Shown here: positions 23,408 through 32,034 of the stretch, piece by piece
Layout: each line of letters begins with the position of its first letter
Position numbering within the stretch: the first letter of the stretch is position 1
Assembly: GCF_944388875.1 (NCBI RefSeq)
Contig: NZ_CALXKQ010000010.1
Span: 1-64,000 of the forward strand
From: an uncultured Brachyspira sp.
GTDB taxonomy: Bacteria; Spirochaetota; Brachyspiria; Brachyspirales; Brachyspiraceae
Reading direction: 5' to 3'
DNA length: 64,000 nt
Program-made: the position numbers and the translations under genes
The notes under the pieces: generated by a model
Told to the model about the DNA's origin: nothing
Database searches by the model: none
Seen by the model: only the letters and a program-made list of their open reading frames with translations

Positions 23408-26400
23408 ATGAAAAAGTTTTTAACATTTTTTAAGAAAAAAGAAAAAAATATTTCTGAACCTGCATCAGATAATACAGAAAATAATAAAAATAAAAGAAGG
23501 TTTAAAAAAAGATATATACCTTTAATAATTCTTTTCGTTCTAATAATCGGAGTTATATGTGCTAGAATATATTTTAATAATGAAAGAGTAAAAAATCTTA
23601 TTCAGAACATAGTATACTCATCTATGAATAGAAAGCTTGAAATAGGAGATTTCAGCTATGGTTTATTATTTCCAAAAGTTGAAATGAGCAATGTAATACT
23701 TTATAATTCTTCAAATTTTAATAATGAGGAAAATATAAAAATAGATAATTTTAGATTAAGATTTTCATTATTTTCATTATTCTTTTTGAAATTGCATGTA
23801 AAAGAACTCTCTATTGATAATTTATACGTTTATATGTTTACTGATGAAAGCGGAAATTGGAATCTGCCAGACATGCCTCCATCGGAACCCAAAATAGAAG
23901 ATACCAATAAAGAGCCATTTGATATAAAAAAATTAGATTTTCTTAAGTTAAAAGCTGATATAGAAAATATAAGAATAAATAATTTAGCATTCAAAGCGGA
24001 CAGCAAATCATTTTTAACCAATATTCCTAATAACGGACTTATAGCAAGTTTAAGCAATTATAATCTCCATCTGGATTTGCATAGTAAAAGATTTTCATTA
24101 TCAAAAGTAATGGGAGTAAGAGCCCCTGAAGTTTTGAAAGATATTTATTTAAAAAGTTTTATAAGCAATAGTTTAGCCTATAATGACAGAAGTATTTATT
24201 TTTATGATAATCCATTATTCAATTTAGATGTATCCTACCCTAAAAAAGAAGATGGATATGATAAAGATGAAATAATAGTAACATTTGATTTTGAGATAGA
24301 TGAACCTGATTTCAGTTATAACGGCAATAGAAGAGATGATATTCAAGCGGCTGCTCATTTGCTTGCAAGATATAATGTAAAAACTCAAAGTCTGTCTATA
24401 GAAAATATTTCTTCTGAACTTTTAAATGATGAAATACTAAAAGTTATAGCTTCTGCCAATAACATATTCAGCGATAATATAGGCGTTAATTTGGATACAT
24501 TATATGCAAGACTTGATTTAAATAAAATAAATACTTTAGTGCCTATGTTTGTTCCTTCTTTGGGATTAAATGTAAGCGGTATGGTTAATGTAGATGCTGA
24601 TAAAACAAGCGGAACAATCAATAATTTAACTAACACTATAAATATAGCTTTAGATAAAATAAATGTATCTATGGGTGATACAATAGCAGTAAATAATCTA
24701 AACTCAAAAACTAAATTGGGATTTACATTAAACCCTAATAATATTTCAAGTGAGGATATAAAACTAGAACATAAGACCACCATTGAAAGAGTAACAGCAT
24801 TAAAAAAATATAGATTTAGCAACACTGATTTATCTTTTAGAGCATTTTCATCTTTAAATGGTGCTTTAGCCGTTGCTCCTGCCATAAGTGATTCAAATAA
24901 GAAAAGCGATACAGTACTTTATATAGATAATATATCAACAAAGTATATTAACTCAGACATAATTGTTAATGGAGCTGTTAAATTTGATGATCCTACAGAT
25001 TTAAATATAAAGGTTACATCGCTTCCTATAGCTAATTTTTCAGGAGGATTGGCACGAGGTTCTCTAAATTTAGATGTTAATGTATTTGGAGAGATGATAA
25101 ATAATATAGACACTAAAGTTAATGGAATAATCAACAATTTCTCTTATAACTTGTCAGGAGAAGTATCATCAACTGCTGCTGCTAAAATAAATGTTCTTGC
25201 CAATGCTGATTTGCTTACTCAAAAAATAGATGTTTCAGAACTTAATTTAGATTTAGATAATTTTCTTAATTTTAGATCAAATCTTGATTTAGAAGGAATG
25301 GGATTAACAGGAGGTTTCGTAAATATATCTACTTTAAGAATAGCCCCTTATGCTATGAAAAATTGGCTTTCTCCTAAATTTGCTGAAGCATTAGAAAGTC
25401 TGCCTTTTGAAGATGATCTAAAAATAACCAGTGCTTTGGGATATGATTTATCTTTAGAAGATACTTTTGTAACAGTAACTAATTTCAGCACTTTCTATGT
25501 AACAGAAAAACAGTATAAACTTCAGGATGTTACAATGAAAGTTGATGCTGATGTTAATTTCGGAGAAAATCTTTATGCTAATATAAGAGAGTTTAATTTA
25601 CAAAGCCCTGCTAATAAATTAAAAGTATATGTTGATGGATATTTTACCCCTGTAATAAAAAATGCTGATTTGAATTATGATGTAGGTTTGGATACAGAAA
25701 GTTTATATCTTCCTTTTGGTATAGAGATAGGCGGATTATTCAATGTTAATGGTAATTTAAAAAATAATATAGCTGACGGAGTATTTAAAACTGATGAGTT
25801 TTTTGCTAATATGGATTCTCCAGATAAAATGTCTATAGTATTAAATGGTCTTACTTCTAATATAGATTATCATTTTGATTTAACTCCTACAAAAAATGAA
25901 ACAGCTGTAAGTGCTGCAAGATATACGCCTCTTATTACTCAAGTTCCTAACATGTATTTTAAACAGCTTAGAGTATATTTAAAAATACCTCCATTTGTAG
26001 ATGACAGTATAAGAATAATGGATTTTTATTCATCTGTAAAAATACAAGGACATGGACTTACAATACAGGATTTGAAATCATCGCTTTATATAGGAGGAGA
26101 AAAATTTGATGATGCTTTATTCTTGGCTTCTATTTCAAATAATACCGCTCCTAGAAGAGGTGCTATACATTTGCCATGGCTTAATGTGGATTTAGGAAGT
26201 TTCAATACAAGTACAATTAAATATGATATGCGTGTATTAGCAAGCGATATTAACTTTAAATACTTACTAAGCCCTGAAAATAGAGAAAAAATAAACGATG
26301 ATAAATTACTTGTTAATCTTACAGCAGATATTGCAGGCGTTGGAGTTAGTCCTTTAAATAATATAAGACCTACTACATTCTTTGTTGGTATAAGTAAAAT

Positions 26401-26674
26401 GTCTACAGAGTTTTCTAAGTTCTTAATTGAAATGATAAGACCTATTAACCCTGGTATATCTACTGTGGAAAATATAGTTCAATTCGGATATGATCCTAAT
26501 TCAGTTGAATTTAGCATATCGGCGAATAAAGTATATACGACTTTCTATTTTAGAGATCAGAACTTGGATAAAGTAAGCCAGCAGAAACAGCAGCTTATAG
26601 CATTTGAAGGTGATAAATTCGGACTTGAACCTATGCCTTTTTCTGATGTAATATCTTATTTGGAAGGCAATTAA
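23408..26674 (+). CDS. AsmA-like envelope protein (YdbH/TamB superfamily type)
   Basis: 1088 residues. A basic cytoplasmic N-terminus is followed by one membrane helix (residues about 37-55), then a long periplasmic region predicted as continuous beta strands. Early segments (RKLEIGDFSYGLLFPKVEMS, VKELSIDNLYVYMF) and the C-terminal TADIAGVGVSPLNNIRPT match AsmA-family architecture. These proteins form hydrophobic grooves that bridge inner and outer membranes for lipid transport. The next gene encodes a DUF1318-like lipoprotein, resembling the E. coli ydbH-ynbE-ydbL set, where YdbL also carries DUF1318. No strong ribosome site is seen before ATG 23408. Confidence 0.75.
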   Translation: MKKFLTFFKKKEKNISEPASDNTENNKNKRRFKKRYIPLIILFVLIIGVICARIYFNNERVKNLIQNIVYSSMNRKLEIGDFSYGLLFPKVEMSNVILYNSSNFNNEENIKIDNFRLRFSLFSLFFLKLHVKELSIDNLYVYMFTDESGNWNLPDMPPSEPKIEDTNKEPFDIKKLDFLKLKADIENIRINNLAFKADSKSFLTNIPNNGLIASLSNYNLHLDLHSKRFSLSKVMGVRAPEVLKDIYLKSFISNSLAYNDRSIYFYDNPLFNLDVSYPKKEDGYDKDEIIVTFDFEIDEPDFSYNGNRRDDIQAAAHLLARYNVKTQSLSIENISSELLNDEILKVIASANNIFSDNIGVNLDTLYARLDLNKINTLVPMFVPSLGLNVSGMVNVDADKTSGTINNLTNTINIALDKINVSMGDTIAVNNLNSKTKLGFTLNPNNISSEDIKLEHKTTIERVTALKKYRFSNTDLSFRAFSSLNGALAVAPAISDSNKKSDTVLYIDNISTKYINSDIIVNGAVKFDDPTDLNIKVTSLPIANFSGGLARGSLNLDVNVFGEMINNIDTKVNGIINNFSYNLSGEVSSTAAAKINVLANADLLTQKIDVSELNLDLDNFLNFRSNLDLEGMGLTGGFVNISTLRIAPYAMKNWLSPKFAEALESLPFEDDLKITSALGYDLSLEDTFVTVTNFSTFYVTEKQYKLQDVTMKVDADVNFGENLYANIREFNLQSPANKLKVYVDGYFTPVIKNADLNYDVGLDTESLYLPFGIEIGGLFNVNGNLKNNIADGVFKTDEFFANMDSPDKMSIVLNGLTSNIDYHFDLTPTKNETAVSAARYTPLITQVPNMYFKQLRVYLKIPPFVDDSIRIMDFYSSVKIQGHGLTIQDLKSSLYIGGEKFDDALFLASISNNTAPRRGAIHLPWLNVDLGSFNTSTIKYDMRVLASDINFKYLLSPENREKINDDKLLVNLTADIAGVGVSPLNNIRPTTFFVGISKMSTEFSKFLIEMIRPINPGISTVENIVQFGYDPNSVEFSISANKVYTTFYFRDQNLDKVSQQKQQLIAFEGDKFGLEPMPFSDVISYLEGN

Positions 26675-26695
26675 TATTTAGGAGAATGATATAAA

Positions 26696-27307
26696 ATGAA
26701 AATTAATAATATAATATTTATTTCTTTTGCAGTAATATTATTTACAAGCTGTTCTAAACTTATATTAGTTCAAGAGCCTGAAATGCGTGTTTTGGGAGGA
26801 AAGACACTGATAGAAGCACAGGTTTTAGGAAGATATAGGCAAATAGATGAGAGTGCTTATCAAATATCTACTCTCTCAAGCGAACAGGATTTAAACCTCA
26901 TTATGGTTAGTACAAATGTTTCGGATGAATTAGCTCAGGAATACAGAGAAGCATTAATAAGAAGCATGTTTAATCAGGATGAAATAAATTTATATAAAAC
27001 TAATTATTATATAGGTGAAAATAACGGCGGATATTTATCATATATTGCATTTGATGTTTCAAAACCTAAAACTCAATATAGCGATGAAAGAGTTAAATAT
27101 ATAAAAGGAATAATGGAAAAAGAAAATACAGACAGAAGAACTATAGCAGAATATTTGATTCTTTCAGATCCAAAACTAACTATGGCAAATATTAAAGAAG
27201 TAGAAAGTGCTTTATACAGAAGAAATGTTCAAAGATTAGTTGAAAATAGTTATTATCAGCTTCCAGACAATAGCTGGACAGTTTATACTAATAGTACTAA
27301 TCAATAA
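26696..27307 (+). CDS. DUF1318-like lipoprotein (YdbL-type partner)
   Basis: 203 residues. The signal peptide ends FTSC. The mature part opens EMRVLGGKTLIEAQVLGRY, which resembles spirochaetal DUF1318 lipoproteins, and ends in ALYRRNVQRLVENSYYQLPDNSW, comparable with the C-terminal end of YdbL. AGGAGA precedes the ATG and the gap to the AsmA-like gene is 21 bases, so they form an operon. In E. coli, YdbL helps YnbE assemble with YdbH; the same role here is inferred from the pairing. Confidence 0.6.
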   Translation: MKINNIIFISFAVILFTSCSKLILVQEPEMRVLGGKTLIEAQVLGRYRQIDESAYQISTLSSEQDLNLIMVSTNVSDELAQEYREALIRSMFNQDEINLYKTNYYIGENNGGYLSYIAFDVSKPKTQYSDERVKYIKGIMEKENTDRRTIAEYLILSDPKLTMANIKEVESALYRRNVQRLVENSYYQLPDNSWTVYTNSTNQ

Positions 27308-27310
27308 TAA

Positions 27311-27346
27311 AAAAAGAAAATATAAAAAAACTTTTATATTTTCTTT
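27311..27346. terminator. Bidirectional terminator
   Basis: A perfect 16-base stem (27311-27326 with 27331-27346) has a four-base loop, A-rich on one side and T-rich on the other, so it works on both strands between convergent genes. Confidence 0.8.
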
Positions 27347-27369
27347 TAAATCTAATTATCATTTTTATT

Positions 27370-28968
27370 TTATTTATTAGCAGATTCTATACTATTTGAA
27401 ATATTAACAAGTATTGTTTTCATATTTTTATAAAGTTTAGCATCATCATTATATTTTAAGAACTCTACTCTCTTTTCATCTATCTCTTTAACATTTGATA
27501 GATATGTATTGAAATATTCATCTATAAATTTATTATATTTAGCTATTACATTCTCTTCTTCGTATGCTTTAATTACTTTTTTTGATAAAGTTTTTTTCCA
27601 ATTTCCTGAAAATGACATGAATCCTGAAAGTATAAAAACTATACTAGGAAGGAAGTATAAAGATGCTCCTATAATATTTAATTGTCTAGTTCCGCTTGTT
27701 TTAAGCAAATTAAATGATGGTACAGCACCGATTGAAGCAGCTGCCAAAAATATTTTATTGGAATTTTTTGTAATCAAGGCTTTATTAACATCTTTATTGC
27801 TGAAATCTTCTTCAACTATAGCCAATGTATTATATAATCTAGTATCCAATTCTAAATTGATGCTATTGCATAATACTTTTATATCATCCTTTTTTCTATA
27901 CACATTATGATCATCAATAGCTTTAATTATATTATCTATATTTAAAGTATTTTTATATATTTCATTAAAGATTTCTTTAGCATTATTCTTTAATTTTTGT
28001 ATATTAGTATCTATTTTGTCATTATCCTGAAATTCATTTTTATCATTAATAATCTCAATATAGAAATTAATATTAGTGAGAAGTCTATGATAATAAGTGT
28101 ATTTAAGGCTATCAACAAATTTACTCTTTATTTCTTTAACAAAATTTGTATTATTAATTGAAAATGGGAAGAATCTGCTTCTTAAATATTTATAATCTAT
28201 CTTGTTTATATTCTCACTTGAAGAGATAAAATTCTTAAGTATTTCAAATTTCTTATCTATAACACCCTCAAGCTCATTTTCATCAAAAATATTTGCTTTT
28301 GAAAATATTATAAATATATTTGAAAAATCATCTACAAAATTAATAAGCCCATTTATATTTGTTACATCTTCCTGTGAAAATGCATTTATATCGCACAAAT
28401 ATATAAACATGTTTTTATTACTGTATTTTTTTGTATCAAGAACATTATCTTTATATTCTGTAATTTTGAATTGTTTAGAATCATCTTGAAGATAATATTC
28501 TTCATTATCAGTATCTTCAGAATATGGATTTGTATCTATATTCTTATCAAAAATAGCATTTATAAAAGATGTTTTTCCAGAGCTGTATCTTCCATAAACG
28601 ATTATATCAAGCGTATCATTAACTTGATTATAAATATCAGACATAAGCTCATTAATCTTTTCGCTATTTTTCTTATCTACCGAATTAATCTCTTCTGATA
28701 TTTTATCGAGTATCTTTTGTACATCGATAAAATTATCATATAAATCCAAACTCTCATTTTCAAATGAATTTTTTCTGTATTTTGTTAATTCATCAATGCT
28801 AAGCCCTGTATTTTCTGCAAGCTTATCTAACAAATCAAGGGTTATATTATTAGCATTCCTTTCAAGTCTGGAAATATAATCCTGACGCACACCCAACATC
28901 TTAGCAAACTGACTCTGAGTCAGCTTCAATATTTTTTCTCTAATATCTTTTAAATTAAAATCAATCAT
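27370..28968 (-). CDS. XRE-type HTH fused to dynamin-like GTPase
   Basis: 532 residues from ATG 28968. Residues 1-65 form a classic XRE/Cro helix-turn-helix (TQSQFAKMLGVRQDYISRLE). A linker helix precedes a P-loop GTPase: IIVYGRYSSGKTSFINAIF (G1) and IFSKANIFDE in the place of the G4 motif. A long helical region follows, and two hydrophobic helices near residues 400-455 look like the membrane-inserting part of bacterial dynamin-like proteins. The start is fixed by a promoter whose start point falls after the upstream in-frame TTG. DNA-binding and membrane-GTPase modules in one chain are unusual. Divergent to the HPr-like/GTPase cluster, it may regulate or act with it (inference). Confidence 0.75.
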   Translation of the reverse strand: MIDFNLKDIREKILKLTQSQFAKMLGVRQDYISRLERNANNITLDLLDKLAENTGLSIDELTKYRKNSFENESLDLYDNFIDVQKILDKISEEINSVDKKNSEKINELMSDIYNQVNDTLDIIVYGRYSSGKTSFINAIFDKNIDTNPYSEDTDNEEYYLQDDSKQFKITEYKDNVLDTKKYSNKNMFIYLCDINAFSQEDVTNINGLINFVDDFSNIFIIFSKANIFDENELEGVIDKKFEILKNFISSSENINKIDYKYLRSRFFPFSINNTNFVKEIKSKFVDSLKYTYYHRLLTNINFYIEIINDKNEFQDNDKIDTNIQKLKNNAKEIFNEIYKNTLNIDNIIKAIDDHNVYRKKDDIKVLCNSINLELDTRLYNTLAIVEEDFSNKDVNKALITKNSNKIFLAAASIGAVPSFNLLKTSGTRQLNIIGASLYFLPSIVFILSGFMSFSGNWKKTLSKKVIKAYEEENVIAKYNKFIDEYFNTYLSNVKEIDEKRVEFLKYNDDAKLYKNMKTILVNISNSIESANK

Positions 28969-29007
28969 ATTTCTTTTTTGTTCATAAAATTTTTTGTTTT
29001 CATATAT

Positions 29008-29036
29008 ATTATACAATAATAAGAAAAAATTTTCAA
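29008..29036 (-). promoter_or_regulatory. Promoter of XRE-GTPase gene
   Basis: On the minus strand TTGAAA (29036-29031), 17 bases, extended TGTATAAT (-10 at 29013-29008). Expected start near 29001, about 33 bases before ATG 28968. Confidence 0.75.
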
Positions 29037-29341
29037 GATTTTTTATGTAAGATATGTTGTATTATTTACCTATTATTTGTATTTAAAATGAATATAGCAT
29101 TTTTAATTGAATTTTTAAGTTTAAATATTCTAAAATATATAATTCTTTAAATTGATATTATTTACTTATATACAGAATTAATTTATTATACTATTAATAT
29201 ATATAAATATTTTTTAATATACTCTTATTGTATTATTAATTAATAACACATTATCCTATTTTACATTTTTTATATAAATATAATCAAATAAATATTACAA
29301 TTAATAAATGTAGGATATAATTTTAATACCTGCTATGTTAA
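29037..29341. other. Extremely AT-rich divergent intergenic region
   Basis: About 305 bases of almost pure A and T between the promoters of the XRE-GTPase and HPr-like genes. No gene or repeat unit was recognised. Strongly bent or easily melted DNA and binding of the XRE protein are possible but not shown. Confidence 0.5.
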
Positions 29342-29369
29342 TTGATTTATAAAAATATTTGTGTATAAT
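29342..29369 (+). promoter_or_regulatory. Promoter of first HPr-like gene
   Basis: TTGATT (29342-29347), 16 bases, extended TGTATAAT (-10 at 29364-29369). Confidence 0.65.
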
Positions 29370-29401
29370 GTTTTTTATTTCTTATTTAAGGAAGTTAATT
29401 A

Positions 29402-30538
29402 ATGCTGAATAATGATTTTTCATCTAAAGAATTTATATATATAAATAACACATCAATTATTGCCTCAATTGTAGATTTTATAAAAAACAATATAGAAGAC
29501 AAGGTTGAAATCGGATATAGTATTGATAAAAAAGTAAATGCAAAATCTCTTTTAAAAGTTATGGCTTTATTATCTAATAATAATAACAATATTAATATAT
29601 ATTGCTATGGAAACAAAAAAGAAGATAACCTAAAAACTATAGAAGACTTTTTATATGACAATAATTTATGTTCAATGCCTGAAATAAAAAATATAGAACA
29701 GGAAAGAATAAATAGTTATGATAAAGAATTGGAAGAGGAAATATTATCCGTAACTCCAGATAATAAAAGGAAAAACATAAAATCCAAAATAAATCTTTTA
29801 AAAGAAAAAAGAAGTAAAAAACACGGCAAATACTCTGAAAATCACAATATAATATATATAAAAAATAATAAAAAAATAGAAATAATTAATTTTATTGAAA
29901 ATGATATTACAGAAATGATAAAAAATTTATCTTCATATTATGAAATAAATATTGAATATAATTATATAGAAAATTTAAAAATAGAAATAACAGATGCATT
30001 AAAATCAATTGATATACAATATTTCTATAAAGATATATTTTTTAACTGCCTGCAAAAATACTTTATTGATAAATTTGATAAAATATATATAAAAAAGATA
30101 ATAGATGAAGATTATACAAATGAAATAAAGTATAATACTGAATACATTAATAAAATCATAAAAGAATCAGTTAAAACATTAGACTATATTTTAAAAAACA
30201 AAAGAGAACTCTCATATAATATTTCTAATATATATTTAAATAATTTTAATTATGCAAATATTAAAAGCAGTATTATAAGTATTATAAATAATATATCTGT
30301 AATATATGAATTGGAATATAAATTAATTAATGATGATCTAATATCGTTTGCATCAAAAATAAGCAATTCTATAGGGGAAAACCTTTTATCAGGAATGGGA
30401 AGCAGCGGAAATATATTAATACAAAATATAATAAATTACTTTCAAAAGCAATTTGAATATGCTTATATATCTTCTATAATTGGAGAAGATTCCCCTATTA
30501 TAGAATATGATTTTAATTATATAAAAAGATTCATATAA
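29402..30538 (+). CDS. HPr-like domain protein lacking the phospho-histidine (copy 1)
   Basis: 378 residues. Residues about 7-90 fit the HPr fold: KEFIYINNTSIIASIVDFI, VNAKSLLKVMALL, then a Gly (YCYGNKKEDN) and a last helix. The catalytic His-Ala-Arg-Pro segment is absent, but Ser in NAKSLLKVM aligns with regulatory Ser46 of HPr, a pattern like Bacillus Crh. The remaining 290 residues are a helical, Lys/Glu/Ile/Asn-rich domain I do not recognise. AAGGAAG precedes the ATG. A paralogue lies at 33570, with two GTPase genes between them. Role unknown; a protein-binding or regulatory part in a GTPase system is inferred. Confidence 0.65.
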   Translation: MLNNDFSSKEFIYINNTSIIASIVDFIKNNIEDKVEIGYSIDKKVNAKSLLKVMALLSNNNNNINIYCYGNKKEDNLKTIEDFLYDNNLCSMPEIKNIEQERINSYDKELEEEILSVTPDNKRKNIKSKINLLKEKRSKKHGKYSENHNIIYIKNNKKIEIINFIENDITEMIKNLSSYYEINIEYNYIENLKIEITDALKSIDIQYFYKDIFFNCLQKYFIDKFDKIYIKKIIDEDYTNEIKYNTEYINKIIKESVKTLDYILKNKRELSYNISNIYLNNFNYANIKSSIISIINNISVIYELEYKLINDDLISFASKISNSIGENLLSGMGSSGNILIQNIINYFQKQFEYAYISSIIGEDSPIIEYDFNYIKRFI

Positions 30539-30580
30539 ATTTTACAAAATTATAATTAATATGTTTTTATACATAAAGCA

Positions 30581-30609
30581 TTGACTTTCCATGTTTTTTG
30601 TGATATTAT
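30581..30609 (+). promoter_or_regulatory. Promoter of first GTPase gene
   Basis: TTGACT (30581-30586), 17 bases, TATTAT (30604-30609). An AAGGA ribosome site follows before ATG 30637. Confidence 0.7.
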
Positions 30610-30636
30610 TACTAATAAATATAATAAGGAAAAATT

Positions 30637-31740
30637 ATGGAAAATATTGAAAATTATAATTATGAAGAAGATTTTTATAAGCAATATGAAAAAGAGAAGG
30701 AAAAATATAAAAGACCTAACATTTTAATATGCGGATACACTGGTTCAGGCAAAACTAGTATAATACAGTCATTATTAGGGGAAGATTTAGTTCCTGCTGA
30801 TAAAATAGGAGCAGGTTTGCCTGTAACACAAGATTATGAAATGTATGAAAATGAATTAGTAAGAATATGGGATTCTCAAGGTTTAGAACCTGATAAAGGT
30901 GAATATGAGTTCATAGAGAGAACAAAAAAATTCATAAGCGAAATACAGAACAGACCTAATGTAGATGATCATATTCATATATTTTGGTATGTAGTAAGTG
31001 CAGGAGTTAGTAAAGTTACTCCTACAGATTTAAAAATTATGGAAATATTTCCTAGAGAATCAAGAATAGTAATCATAAGCAAAAAGGATATAGCAAGACA
31101 AAACACAATAAAGGGAATGAAAAATGTTTTAATAAATGGCAATATTCCAGAAAATAAAATAATATGCACAACTGATATAGAAGCAGGAAGAGAAGGAATA
31201 AAAGAATTGTATGAACTTAGTTTAAAAATATTACCAGATGCTTATAAAACAGCATTTGAAGAAGCTCAGCGTATAGATATAGAAAAATCTGTAGAAAAAA
31301 TAAAAGAAAAGAAAGCATCAGCTTTGGGAATTATTGGAACAGCAACTACAGGAGCTGCTCTTGCTGCCGCTAATCCTATACCTCTGTCAGATGCAGCTAT
31401 AATAACCCCTATTCAAATTGCAATGATAGCAGGACTTGCCGCTTTGTATAAACTAAATAAAGAACAATTACAACATTTAGCTTTACCTTTAGTTGCCAGA
31501 ACAGTTGGAGTTATAACAGCAGGCGGTTTAGCTAAATTAATACCTGTGGCTGGAAACATTCTTAATGCAAGTATAGCTGGAGTTATAACAGGTGCTTTAG
31601 GCTGGTTTGTGCAGGATCAATTTGAAAAAATAGCTATTGCTAAAGTGAAAGGGGAAACTCCTCCTATTATAAATTTTGACCCTGAAATATTTATGGCATT
31701 TTTTAAACAATATCAAAAAAATAATAGCAATAATAAATAA
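30637..31740 (+). CDS. GTPase with C-terminal DUF697-like membrane domain
   Basis: 367 residues. The Era/TrmE-like GTPase domain has G1 ICGYTGSGKTSII (about residues 30-42), G3 IWDSQGLE and G4 ISKKD, ending near residue 210. The C-terminal part, ALGIIGTATTGAALAAANPIPLSDA and following Gly/Ala-rich helices, resembles DUF697 found on YcjF-type membrane GTPases. It should sit at the inner membrane. The first 210 residues are nearly identical to those of the GTPase at 32035, but the C-termini are unrelated. The pair is bracketed by two HPr-like genes. Confidence 0.8.
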   Translation: MENIENYNYEEDFYKQYEKEKEKYKRPNILICGYTGSGKTSIIQSLLGEDLVPADKIGAGLPVTQDYEMYENELVRIWDSQGLEPDKGEYEFIERTKKFISEIQNRPNVDDHIHIFWYVVSAGVSKVTPTDLKIMEIFPRESRIVIISKKDIARQNTIKGMKNVLINGNIPENKIICTTDIEAGREGIKELYELSLKILPDAYKTAFEEAQRIDIEKSVEKIKEKKASALGIIGTATTGAALAAANPIPLSDAAIITPIQIAMIAGLAALYKLNKEQLQHLALPLVARTVGVITAGGLAKLIPVAGNILNASIAGVITGALGWFVQDQFEKIAIAKVKGETPPIINFDPEIFMAFFKQYQKNNSNNK

Positions 31741-31791
31741 GAATATTCTGTTAAGATAATAATTAAGTCAGCATAACAGAATATTCTTATT
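31736..31791 (+). terminator. Hairpin overlapping the GTPase stop codon
   Basis: A perfect 18-base stem (31736-31753 with 31774-31791) has a 20-base loop. The left arm includes the last bases of the TAA stop; a short T/A stretch follows. Confidence 0.6.
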
Positions 31792-31799
31792 TATTAAAG

Positions 31800-32020
31800 A
31801 CATAGTATTGAAAATGACTTTATTAATAAATTTGAAAATTGCAAACAAATTATAAAAATAAAATTTGATAGTATAGTGCAGAAAAAATTGAAAAAAATAA
31901 TTGAGGGCTGCTGCTAAAATTAGAATGGAAACTTCTCTTATTGTAAATTTAGATAAAAGTAGAATTTATTTAAATTTAAAAACAATACCAAAAATAATAA
32001 ACTATTATATATTATAAAAA
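31800..32020 (+). pseudogene. Possible gene remnant between the two GTPase genes
   Basis: The 294-base gap between GTPase genes is less AT-extreme than other gaps. It can be read as about 30 residues (FINKFENCKQIIKIKF...) followed, after one frame change near 31910, by AAAKIRMETSLIVNLDKS and on to a stop near 32018. This looks like a decayed coding fragment, but I cannot assign a family. Could also be chance. Confidence 0.2.
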
Positions 32021-32034
32021 AGGGGTAATTTTTA

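Noticed and set aside
24385-24885. 166-codon minus-strand frame inside the AsmA-like gene
   Set aside because: Shadow of a repetitive beta-strand coding sequence; no ribosome site, no motif.
28969-29016. TTG start for the XRE-GTPase
   Set aside because: It lies at the extended -10 region; the transcript should begin near 29001, leaving ATG 28968.
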